In this document: in pieces, positions 23,309-31,447 of the stretch
How the letters are laid out: each line of letters starts with the position of its first letter
Numbering within the stretch: position 1 is the first letter of the stretch
Notes under the pieces: generated by a model
The model's input: only the letters and a program-made list of their open reading frames with translations
Databases searched by the model: none
What the model was told of the DNA's origin: nothing
Made by a program: the position numbers and the translations under genes
Origin: CAWKKW01 sp963850345
Lineage (GTDB): Bacteria > Acidobacteriota > Terriglobia > Terriglobales > Acidobacteriaceae
DNA: 64,000 bases
Assembly (NCBI GenBank): GCA_963850345.1
Contig: CAWKKW010000001.1
Coordinates: 92,781 to 156,780, forward strand
Reading direction: 5' to 3'

Positions 23309-26300
23309 ATGAAGTATCTCGCGATACTGTTCGCCCTGCTTCTCACACTTGCGCCTGGAACGTTGGCGCTTGCGCAGATCGCGTCTGACCTGCGCGGTCG
23401 CGTGCTTGATCCTTCGGGCGCCGGCGTTGCCAATGCCCAGATCGAGCTGATGCAGTCCGCAACCGGCATTCACGAGACAACTACGAGTTCCAATTCTGGC
23501 GATTACTCATACAGTCACTTGAGCCCGGGGAGGTATCGTATCGACGTGGCAGCTCCAGGCTTCGAGCATCTAACTCGAACCGGAGTTACAGCTATCGTCG
23601 GCCAGACGGTAAGGCTCGATTTGCATCTGACTCTTGGAGCGGGCCAGCAGACGGTCACGGTCGAGGGAGATGTGCCGCTGCTGCAGGCTGAGACTAGTAA
23701 TGTTCAGACGAACATTGCCGGGCCGACGGTGATCGCGATGCCGCTGAACACGAGAAACTTTGTACAGCTCGCAACCCTGGCTCCCGGAGTTGAGCTTCCT
23801 CCCGGTACGCTGCTCCCTCGCATCAATGGCGGCCGGCCGCGAACCAACGAATATCTCTACGATGGCATCTCGGCATTGCAGCCGGAGCCGGGCCAGGTCG
23901 TCTTCTTCCCAATCCTCGATGACATCCAGGAATTCACCGTGGAGGCCAACAATGTACCCGCCGAGTTTGGCCGATTCAATGGCGGCGTGGTTAACGTGGC
24001 GACTCGATCGGGATCGAACAGGTTTCATGGCAGCTTGTTTGAGTTCTTTCGGAACGAGGCGCTGAATGCGAGAAATTATTTCGCCACGCCCACGGCACCG
24101 AAGCCCGAGTATCGGCGCAATCTGTTCGGCGCAACGGTCGGTGGCCCAATCCTGCACGATCACCTCTTCTTCTTTGGCGACTACCAGGGAGTCAAGCAGC
24201 TGATTGGTGTTACCCGGATTTCGACCATTCCCACATTGGCGGAGAGGCAAGGCATCTTCACTGGCGTGTCGCACATTTACAACCCGGCGACAACGGCGAT
24301 CGTGAATGGGGTCAGCGTTCGACAGGAGTATCCGGACGACATCATCAATGTGCCGTTTGATCCCGTGGCGCAGGCATTGCTGGCGCGCTTTCCTACCCCG
24401 ACGAACCTTACTGCTGCGGCCAATAACTACAGGCGAACGGGCAATGATGCGGACCATCAGAACCAATTCGATCTGCGCATCGACGGAGCGCGAGGTGATC
24501 GCGACTTAGGCTTTGGCCGTTATTCCTACTTCAGCGATGTGGAGCAACCGGTGACACCTCTGCCGGAAGGCAGCGGCGCGATTACCGGATCGGTACTGGG
24601 CACTGGGGGAGTGGTTGGGTTATCGAATGTGCTGGGACAGCAGGCTGTTTTGAATGAGACACACATCTTCTCGACACGGCTGCTGAATGACCTGCGGTTG
24701 GGCTACACGCGCCGGGGGAACGGTATCATCGGTTCCACTCTGAGCGGCACGGCATCGGCGGAGCTCGGCATTCCGGGCATCCCGACCAATGGAGCATTCA
24801 ACAATGCACTGCCACTCTTCACGTTCACAGGATTTCAGCAGCTTGGCCCATCATCAGGCACATTCTCTCGATATCAGACGGCGGTGTGGCAGGCGGTCGA
24901 TACGGTTTCTCTCACCCATGGCCGTCACGCGTTAAAGGCAGGGCTGGACTACCGCTGGTATCAGCTGAATACAATTGCACCGCCGAACCCGACCGGCTTG
25001 TTCGCCTTCACTACCACAGGTACGAATCAGCAAGGAGTTACTAACAGCGGCAATTCGGTCGCAAGCTTCTTACTGGGGCAGGTGGATACGTTTCCAAATA
25101 GATCTTCAGGAAAGCCAGATTCGACCCCGCGATCACATTGAGGAGTATTTCGCCCAGGACGACTGGAAGGCAAGCGATCGCCTCACGCTCAATATCGGCG
25201 GACGATGGACTCTTCATTTTCCTTCCACCGAGAAGAACGACCAGGGCGCCGTATTCAACCTCACGTCACAGCAACTGGATTATTTAGGGAGGAACGGGTA
25301 TTCACGAAGTGCGCGCGAGCTTCACTATGGAAACCTCGCGCCGCGGCTCGGATTCGCGTATCTCTTTACGCCCGAGACAGCAGTGCGGTCCGGATTCGGA
25401 ATTGTCTTCATAGACCAGTCCGGCATCACGACGCCCTTTACCACGCCGCAGTATCCATTCATCCAAAACGTGCAACAGAAGACGCAGGATAGCCTTAGGG
25501 CGGGACTGGTGCTTTCTCAGGGACCTTCGGTTGCGCCGATCGCCTTCACGCCTGATGCTGGCCTCGGTCAAAGCGTTTACACGGTGAAGCGGTCCGCCGG
25601 GTCGGGCTACGTCGAGCAGTGGAACCTTGCAGTGCAGCGAGCCATCACGAACAATCTCTCGGCTGAAGTCGCCTACGTCGGCTCGCATGTGGTCCACGTC
25701 GGTCTGCCTGACGCCAATCTCAATCAGCTCACCGCGCAGCAACTCGCGCAGGGCCCATCGCTTCTCGCGAAGGTTCCGAACCCATACTATGGGCAGATTC
25801 CGGCGTCGAGTTCGCTGGGCAGCAAGACCGTGACCGCGGCGCAGCTACTGAAGCCGTATCCTCGATTTCAAAATATAGCGACTTACCGAAACAACAGCGG
25901 CACCTCAAACTACAACGCCTTCGAAGCCAAGGTGGAGCAGAGACTCGCTCACGGTGTCTCGTTCTTGTTCGCGTACACGCATTCGAAGCTGATTGACGAT
26001 GCATCGTCTGTGTTCTCTTCGACCGTGTTGTCGTCACCGAACACCAGCAGTCTGGTCGCGGCGGACACATACCGCCCGTCTCTCGAACGCGATTCGTCCA
26101 GCGGCGATATGCCCAATGTAACTTCCTTCAGCGGCATCTACCAGCTTCCGGTTGGCCGAGGACACGCGTTTGCATCCACAGGCTTAGCAAACACAGCGTT
26201 AGGTGGCTGGACACTGAACACGATACTGCTGCTGCAATCGGGAATGCCGGTGACAGTTACGCAGGCCACGAACAACAACGCCTTTGCAGGTTTTGTGCTG

Positions 26301-26648
26301 CAAAGGCCAAATCTTGTTCGACATCCCAACCTCGCACCCGGCCAGAGAACGCCGGCGCGATACTTCAACACTGAGGCATTCGCGACAGCTCCGCAATTCA
26401 CCATCGGCGATGCTTCGAGAAACCCCGTTCGTGGTCCTGCGTACCGGGACCTGGACATTGCGCTGACCAAGCATACGAGCCTGCCCGGCGAAACCGAATT
26501 GGAATTTCGCGGCGAGATCTTCAATGTGACGAATACGCCAGCTTTTGCGCAGCCGAACGGAAGCTTTGGCTCCGCCGCGTTTGGCAGCATCACCAGCACC
26601 GTCACCGATCCTCGCGTGGTTCAATTCGCCATTCGGCTGAGCCGCTAA
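23309..26648 (+). pseudogene. Oar-like TonB-dependent receptor, interrupted by one frameshift
   Basis: Both parts together encode about 1112 residues, the normal size of acidobacterial Oar-like receptors. The signal peptide is MKYLAILFALLLTLAPGTLA. A carboxypeptidase-regulatory beta-sandwich follows (residues 25-110), then a plug region with the RNFVQLATLAPGV block, then the beta-barrel. The frame breaks at TTTCC (about 25091-25095): the first frame reads VDTFPN and stops at 25141. Dropping one C gives DTFQIDLQESQIRPRD, which runs without further fault to 26648. The last residues (VVQFAIRLSR) are a proper barrel-closing strand. It is either a recent pseudogene or a one-base sequence error. 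The ligand is unknown. Confidence 0.85.
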
Positions 26649-26790
26649 CATTTCGATATCCCGGTCCCGAAGGGCAGATTACTGAGCTGCCGGACGGCTC
26701 GCCGGTCGCCGTGTCATTGAGTCGACTTCATATAAACACCGAGCGTTGTGACGTTTTCTCCGGCTTCTCGCCACGAGGTCCGGGTTGACG

Positions 26791-27561
26791 CTAGTGCGCG
26801 ATCTGTAGGCCCCGACCTAGAACGACGATGTAGGCGATTCCGAGTACAACTGCAGCGATCCACCACACCGGCTTCCGCTGCACCAGGAGACGCCCCTCTG
26901 CTACAGCGGGTGGCAGCAGACTGTCGGCCCACATCAGGCCTGAAGATCCGCCGAATGCGGCCGGAATCGTGGAGACAAAGAGAAGCTTTAATCCCAGAGG
27001 GTCTAGAGCCCCGGCCGCACAACTGAAAAGGCATGCTGCGTAATATGGGAGGCGTCCCACGGTGTTGTACGTCGACCTGTTGAGAACAAAGGGTCGCACA
27101 GAGACGGCGAGCAGCCGTACTACCAACACATACAAGCCAGCGCCGAAAACTGTCATGCCGATGCGCAGTGCGATCTGATGAGGTAGGCCGAGGATCACCT
27201 GCTGCCAGTCGCCGAAACCGAAGATTCCTGAGAACAGGAAATAGCCAGCACCCGGGAGCAGGTTGAGCGCGGCAAAGATCCACAAAAAGTAGCGAATGTT
27301 CGCGCGATCTCCCGCACTGCGCGAGGCCAACAGAGAGCCTGCTCCGACGACAAGATTCACGAGCGTCCCACCGGCATCAACCCAACGATCCGGCCGCAGC
27401 GTTGAGAGGTGGTTACTCGTAAGCTCCGTTGGAATATCGCCGCGCAGCCAGGCGGTCACGCCATGACCGACGCCTTCATGCAGCAGTGTCGCTACGGCGG
27501 AGGCGATCACGGCCATGCTTATGATGGTGGCCTTGCTGTGCTGGTCGGACATGAATGCCAC
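26791..27561 (-). CDS. Integral membrane protein with HEGVGH motif (M50-like)
   Basis: The 256-residue protein has about six hydrophobic segments. Near residue 28 is LLHEGVGHGVTAWL, which resembles the membrane-embedded zinc site of M50 peptidases, but the spacing is HExxxH rather than HExxH. DLNLLPG-type residues of M50 proteins may correspond to AALNLLPGAGYFLF near residue 95. It may be a degenerate or distinct relative of site-2 proteases, or an unrelated membrane family. The frame opens at a GTG (27561), with an ATG three codons later. It converges with the broken TonB receptor gene. Function is not assigned. Confidence 0.6.
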   Translation of the reverse strand: MAFMSDQHSKATIISMAVIASAVATLLHEGVGHGVTAWLRGDIPTELTSNHLSTLRPDRWVDAGGTLVNLVVGAGSLLASRSAGDRANIRYFLWIFAALNLLPGAGYFLFSGIFGFGDWQQVILGLPHQIALRIGMTVFGAGLYVLVVRLLAVSVRPFVLNRSTYNTVGRLPYYAACLFSCAAGALDPLGLKLLFVSTIPAAFGGSSGLMWADSLLPPAVAEGRLLVQRKPVWWIAAVVLGIAYIVVLGRGLQIAH

Positions 27562-28008
27562 TCTATCGCAGAAGCCCTTCAGTCGGGGTCTGATGGGCTG
27601 CGGACGGAGTGACGCCTTTCCGCTTTGCAGCTTTCGTAAAGCTTCTCTTCCGCTACCGCGATGAATGTAGTCGGTGCGGCAAAGTCCGTTCTATCGACTT
27701 GTGAATTCTACTCACAAGCCCATGCGTATGCATGACGCTATCCTGAGCCTCAAGTAGGTCATCTTAGAGAGTGCTGGTGAACAGGAGACATCATCCCAAG
27801 TATCGGCGGGGTTGCGTCCGACAGGTAAAAGCAGAAACTTGCAGACGAGATCAACAGGAGCGTGATATCGGCCTTGGACTATGGTGAAGGTTCTGTTTCG
27901 GTCGCCTTCTAAGGAGGTTTAAGCGGATGACTGGGCAGCCAAGGTTTAGCGCACAGGCATAGCCGGCGATGAACAGCGCCTCAACAGGAGGCCGAGTCAC
28001 ACCACGGA
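27562..28008 (+). other. Long upstream region of the cupin-SDR pair
   Basis: About 450 bp without a convincing gene. It must contain the promoter of the rightward cupin-SDR pair and that of the leftward membrane-protein gene. No repeat or RNA element was recognised. Confidence 0.4.
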
Positions 28009-28098
28009 ATGCAAAGGCTGAAGAAGATGCGCAGACGCGATTTCGTGACCGGCAGTATGGCGCTGAGCTTCGTAGGCATGGCAGCGCGCCGCCAGTGA
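28009..28098 (+). pseudogene. Orphan Tat signal peptide, probably the frameshifted start of the cupin gene
   Basis: The frame encodes 29 residues with a textbook Tat signal (MRRRDFVTGSMALSFVGMAA) and then stops. In the cupin reading frame the sequence just after this point reads PPVIFADSNGKQSIS and continues into the cupin without a stop. One missing base near 28085 would join them, so the cupin was probably a Tat-exported protein. Otherwise the cupin starts at its own ATG and is cytoplasmic. Confidence 0.5.
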
Positions 28099-28145
28099 TT
28101 TTTGCAGATTCAAACGGAAAACAATCGATCTCGAAGGGGAAGCAT

Positions 28146-28541
28146 ATGGAAATCAAGAAGGCTGGCTCTCATCCCTCCGGCAAAGGCCCGGCAGACTGGT
28201 TCACCGGAACAGTGCGTATTGATCCGCTTCTCACCGCGCCCGACCCAGCGCTGGTCTCTGTTGCTTCAGTCACCTTCGAACCAGGAGCGCGGACGGCCTG
28301 GCATACACACCCGCTTGGTCAGACGCTCATCGTCACCGCGGGAGCAGGTTGGGCACAGCGGGAGGGCGGTCCCGTCGAACAGATCTTTCCTGGGGATGTG
28401 GTGTGGATTGCACCAGACGAGAAGCATTGGCATGGAGCGGCCCCCGCTACGGCCATGACACACATTGCGATCCAAGAAAAGAAGGACGGAAGAGCCGTTG
28501 ATTGGCTAGAACACGTAACCGATCGACAGTACAGCCGGTAA
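28146..28541 (+). CDS. Cupin-fold protein (hydroxynitrile lyase-like)
   Basis: The 131-residue single-domain cupin from the ATG at 28146 (AAGGGGAAG upstream) reads MEIKKAGSHPSGKGPADWF. The first cupin motif is in AWHTHPLGQTLIVTAGAGW and the second in GDVVWIAPDEKHWHGAAP, giving the metal ligands His, His, Gln/Glu and His. Proteins with this start and length include (R)-selective manganese cupins with hydroxynitrile-lyase activity, and many annotated only as cupin. It is 31 bp upstream of an SDR gene, a common pairing. A Tat signal in another frame just upstream suggests the native protein is longer and exported. Confidence 0.82.
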   Translation: MEIKKAGSHPSGKGPADWFTGTVRIDPLLTAPDPALVSVASVTFEPGARTAWHTHPLGQTLIVTAGAGWAQREGGPVEQIFPGDVVWIAPDEKHWHGAAPATAMTHIAIQEKKDGRAVDWLEHVTDRQYSR

Positions 28542-28572
28542 TCATCGCGAATTAGCCGAAGGAGAGACGGGC

Positions 28573-29327
28573 ATGGCAAGGACCGACCGCTTCACAGACA
28601 AGGTTGTCTTCATCACGGGCGCTGCAAGCGGCATTGGTCGAGTTTCAGCTCTCGCGTTTGCTGCCGAAGGTGCGCGGGTGGCGGTGCTTGATCGCTCGGC
28701 GGATGCGCTGGAAGCAGTTCAGACTTCGTTGACAGCTACGGACACAGACGTACTGGCGATTGAATGCGATGTATCCGCACCGGACGAGGTGGAAGCTGCA
28801 GTCAAGCGCGTCGCGGATCGTTTCGGTCGACTGGACATCGCGTTCAATAACGCCGGAGTCGAGAACAAGGCGGCCCGGACTCATGAATTGAGCTTGGCGA
28901 ATGGGACCGGATTCTCAACATCAACCTTCGTGGCACGTTCGTCTGCATGAAACACGAGCTAGCCCAGATGGTGAAGCAGGGCAGCGGAGTAGTGGTGAAC
29001 ACCTCCTCGGGCGCAGGCATTCGGGGCGTATCGGGCGGTGCTGCATATGCCGCTTCTAAACATGCGATCATCGGGCTCACGCGCTCGGCAGCCCTTGACT
29101 ATGCCAGGCAGAACATCCGCGTGAATGCGGTGCTGCCCGGCAATATCGAGACCCCGATGATGGATCGGTTTACCGGCGGCGATATCCAGAAGGCCATCGA
29201 CCTTGAGCCCGTTGGACGGCTAGGCAGACCTGAGGAGATTGCGGAGGCCGTGCTGTGGATGGCATCGGACTCTGGTGGATTCGTGACCGGCGCCGCAACG
29301 GTAATCGACGGAGGTTGGTCCCTCTAG
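28573..29327 (+). pseudogene. Short-chain dehydrogenase/reductase (SDR), interrupted by one frameshift
   Basis: Repaired, the product has about 251 residues, the normal classical SDR length. The N-terminal half has the cofactor motif VFITGAASGIGR and NNAGVENKA. The C-terminal half has the catalytic Tyr and Lys in AAYAASKHAIIGLTRSAAL, then VNAVLPGNIETPM and the final GAATVIDGGWSL. The reading frame is lost near 28896-28899: one missing base turns the expected AEWDRILNINLRGTF into ANGTGFS, and that frame stops at 28950. The second half restarts at an ATG at 28947. GGAGAGA precedes the first start. It is co-directional with the cupin gene. Either a pseudogene or a sequence error. Confidence 0.85.
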
Positions 29328-29464
29328 CTCCAACTGCACAACTGAAGTTGATTGCGATGGCGCGGACACCAACAACGCCGAGTGAGCCTGAACAGGCATT
29401 CAACTGCTCCCCAAAACGTTCTCTGCGGAGAAGACGTTGCAAACTTGCCAAGTTGTTAATTTTG

Positions 29465-29628
29465 TTTGGCGTCCCCGACGGGATTTGAACCCGTGTTATC
29501 GCCGTGAAAGGGCGTCACCCTTGAACAACATTAAGGCACTGCTGAGAACCAGAACGCATCGGTACGGATCGTAACAACATTAACGAACACGTTAAGTGCT
29601 CCGCAACCGTCCGCAATCATGGGACGCC
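29465..29628. repeat. Possible attachment-region repeats beside the tRNA fragment
   Basis: TTTGGCGTCCC at 29465-29475, covering the tRNA 3' end, is repeated in inverted form as GGGACGCCAAA at 29618-29628. Between them the 11-mer AACAACATTAA occurs twice in direct orientation (29524-29534 and 29573-29583). Core plus arm-like repeats of this kind occur at integrase attachment sites, but no integrase gene is seen here. Confidence 0.4.
29467..29517 (-). tRNA. 3' fragment of tRNA-Glu(TTC), 5' half missing
   Basis: On the minus strand the sequence has an anticodon arm with loop CTTTCAC (anticodon TTC), a variable loop, a perfect five-pair T stem with TTCAAAT, the acceptor strand GGGGAC, discriminator G and the encoded CCA. 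No matching 5' acceptor strand (GTCCCC) or D arm is found in the expected 20-25 bases further upstream. It is therefore a tRNA fragment, not a working gene. Such 3' ends are left as attachment-site scars by integrative elements. Confidence 0.7.
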
Positions 29629-29674
29629 AAATTGTGCGTCTCATGCAGCGCGACAGGTTTCAGCAGGAGGCACG

Positions 29675-30535
29675 ATGAACGGACACCCTCCGATCGCCAT
29701 TGTGTTTGCAGCTTCCCTTGTCTGCTTCTCTCAAAATGCCGCGCAGAGATACGTCATTGGAGTGGACATTGTAGGCTCCAACTCCAAGTGCCCCGGCAGT
29801 CCTCTGTTCATCGGTTCAGTGCGAAAGATCTCACCAGCAGCCGCAGCAGGAATTCAGCCTGGCGATCGACTATTGGCCATTAATGGAACACCTTCTGCTG
29901 ACATAAAGGATGCGTCGCATCGGATGACTTCCGATTCATCCGGATCCGTATACCTAGAATTAGAGAGAGCGGGATCAACCCGCAGACTGACCATTCAGCG
30001 CGAGAGAAGCGACATCGTATGGTCACAGAATGGATTACGCATGCTCGATGACTTAATCGTGGGATCTGATTACAGCGATTCCGAAATCCAAGAGGTTCGA
30101 AGACTGGATCGAGAATTGGAAGCTGCCATTCAGCGCGGAGATTTTCTTAACGTATTTCCGGGCCATTATCCGACGAACAAAAGTCTCTATTATCCAGGAT
30201 TCGAAATCTTCGTTTGGGACAAGGGGCAGCGGGTCCACGTAGGCGGAATAGAGGATGGTCCGGCCCGTAAGAATGGCGTTCGCTGGGGTGACAGGATCCT
30301 TCGCATTAATGGAATTGATCCACGAGGGAAGTCTCTGCCGGAACTACAATCGCTCCTTAGCAGTAAAACACCCACTACGATGAGCATGACAATTGAGCGT
30401 GCGGGCACTACAAAGACCTTCAAATTCACACTTGCACTGGCAGCAACTGTTCTTAGGAACAACCAGTGGCAAATCGTCAACGGCGCTATGGTCCCGCTCT
30501 GGATCCCCAAACCGTACATTTCATGCTTTGAATGA
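29675..30535 (+). CDS. Secreted double-PDZ protein (copy A)
   Basis: The 286-residue protein has a signal peptide (IAIVFAASLVCFSQNAAQ) and two PDZ-like domains. The first, near residues 40-110, has SPAAAAGIQPGDRLLAINGT; the second, near residues 195-265, has DGPARKNGVRWGDRILRING. No protease domain is present, so it is probably a periplasmic peptide-binding or adaptor protein. GGAGG lies seven bases before the ATG. Its twin at 55165 differs at only a few residues. It converges with a truncated permease gene. Function beyond PDZ-type binding is unknown. Confidence 0.82.
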   Translation: MNGHPPIAIVFAASLVCFSQNAAQRYVIGVDIVGSNSKCPGSPLFIGSVRKISPAAAAGIQPGDRLLAINGTPSADIKDASHRMTSDSSGSVYLELERAGSTRRLTIQRERSDIVWSQNGLRMLDDLIVGSDYSDSEIQEVRRLDRELEAAIQRGDFLNVFPGHYPTNKSLYYPGFEIFVWDKGQRVHVGGIEDGPARKNGVRWGDRILRINGIDPRGKSLPELQSLLSSKTPTTMSMTIERAGTTKTFKFTLALAATVLRNNQWQIVNGAMVPLWIPKPYISCFE

Positions 30536-30572
30536 CAGGCAATTGTCCAAGAGGTTCGAAGACTGGATCGAG
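30087..30572. repeat. 27 bp exact direct repeat within and just after the PDZ gene
   Basis: The 27 bases at 30087-30113, inside the PDZ gene (encoding QEVRRLDRE), recur exactly at 30546-30572, 11 bases after the stop codon. The same pair is present in copy B (55577-55603 and 56036-56062). It therefore predates the large duplication and may mark an earlier internal rearrangement at the gene's end. Confidence 0.85.
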
Positions 30573-30618
30573 TGACGCCGAATTTCCACTGGAGAGCAAG
30601 GTCTGCGCGGTGACACTT

Positions 30619-31231
30619 TCATTCCGCCCGCAACGTCTCCATCGGATCGACCTGCGCTGCCCGCATCGCCGGAAGCGAAGCGGCCGCTGTCATCACCAGC
30701 AGCAGGATAATTGCCACCCCGCTGGCGGTTGCCGGATCGAATGTTCTTACTCCATACAGAAACGAACGAACCGCAACCCCTGCGGCCCAAGCGCCGGCAA
30801 TGCCGGGAACTAATCCGAGCAGCGCCATCGTTCCGGCCTGCCGCAACACCAGCCCAGCGACCCTGGGTCGTGTAGAACCGAGGGCCATCCGAATCCCGAT
30901 TTCCCGCCGCCGCAACGCTACGGAATACGCCAGCACGCCGTATATTCCCACAGCCGACAGCACCAGGGCGACCACGCCAAAGCCTGCGACCAGGCGCAAG
31001 GCGAGCCGCCGCTCGCCCAGGGATTGCGCGATACCATCTTGCATGGAACGCAAATTCATCTCGGCCATCGTGGGCGCTTCCTGTCGCAGTGAGGTACGCA
31101 GCTCTGCTGCCAGCGTGGCCGGGGCGAGCGCCGACCGAACGGCGAATTGATTCGACATGGTCAACACCTCCCCGAGGAAAGAGCTCTGTGGTAGTTGCAG
31201 ATAGTCGAGGTACACTAGCGGCTCGTAAGGC
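30619..31231 (-). pseudogene. ADOP permease C-terminal fragment (in duplicated copy A)
   Basis: The frame reads from PYEPLVYLDYLQLPQSS to the natural C-terminus (LPAMRAAQVDPMETLRAE). It covers the end of the periplasmic domain and the last three membrane helices of an FtsX/MacB-type permease. The N-terminal two thirds are missing and the fragment starts exactly at the duplication border; a non-homologous open frame continues upstream to 31287. Unlike the full-length gene at 56-58.7 kb, this fragment keeps the correct frame past the RTSLRQEAPTMAEMNLRSM region. It cannot make a working transporter subunit. Confidence 0.85.
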
Positions 31232-31447
31232 ATGAACCGGGTCTTGGCTGCAGGCTGAATCATACCTTTGCAGTTATTCCACATCACGGAAGAATGCTAG
31301 GTAGATACCGGGTCGGTCGTGGACGGCATTGTCGGGAAGTGCAAAACCGATACCTCCCCGGGCCGCTTCCTATCGATGAGTTGACCACCGCCGAGTTGCT
31401 GGCCTGGAAGCGAGAAACCTGCTACGCCGATCCTGGCAAAAAGGCAT

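Larger units (their letters stand above)
29657..31231. repeat. Duplicated segment, copy A (1575 bp)
   Basis: This stretch is nearly identical to 55147-56722. I see about seven substitutions, all within the first 500 bases, and one single-base length difference (an extra C in copy B at about 56582). It holds a whole PDZ-protein gene and the 3' third of an ADOP permease gene on the opposite strand. The edges are abrupt. Copy B lies in a full-length permease locus and is therefore the likely source. Confidence 0.95.

Noticed and set aside
23570..24466. 298-codon open frame on the minus strand
   Set aside because: Antisense to the TonB receptor, whose frame shows the conserved regulatory and plug domains.
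29467..29545. Complete tRNA-Glu gene
   Set aside because: The 3' half is excellent, but no GTCCCC acceptor strand or D arm is found where the 5' half should be.
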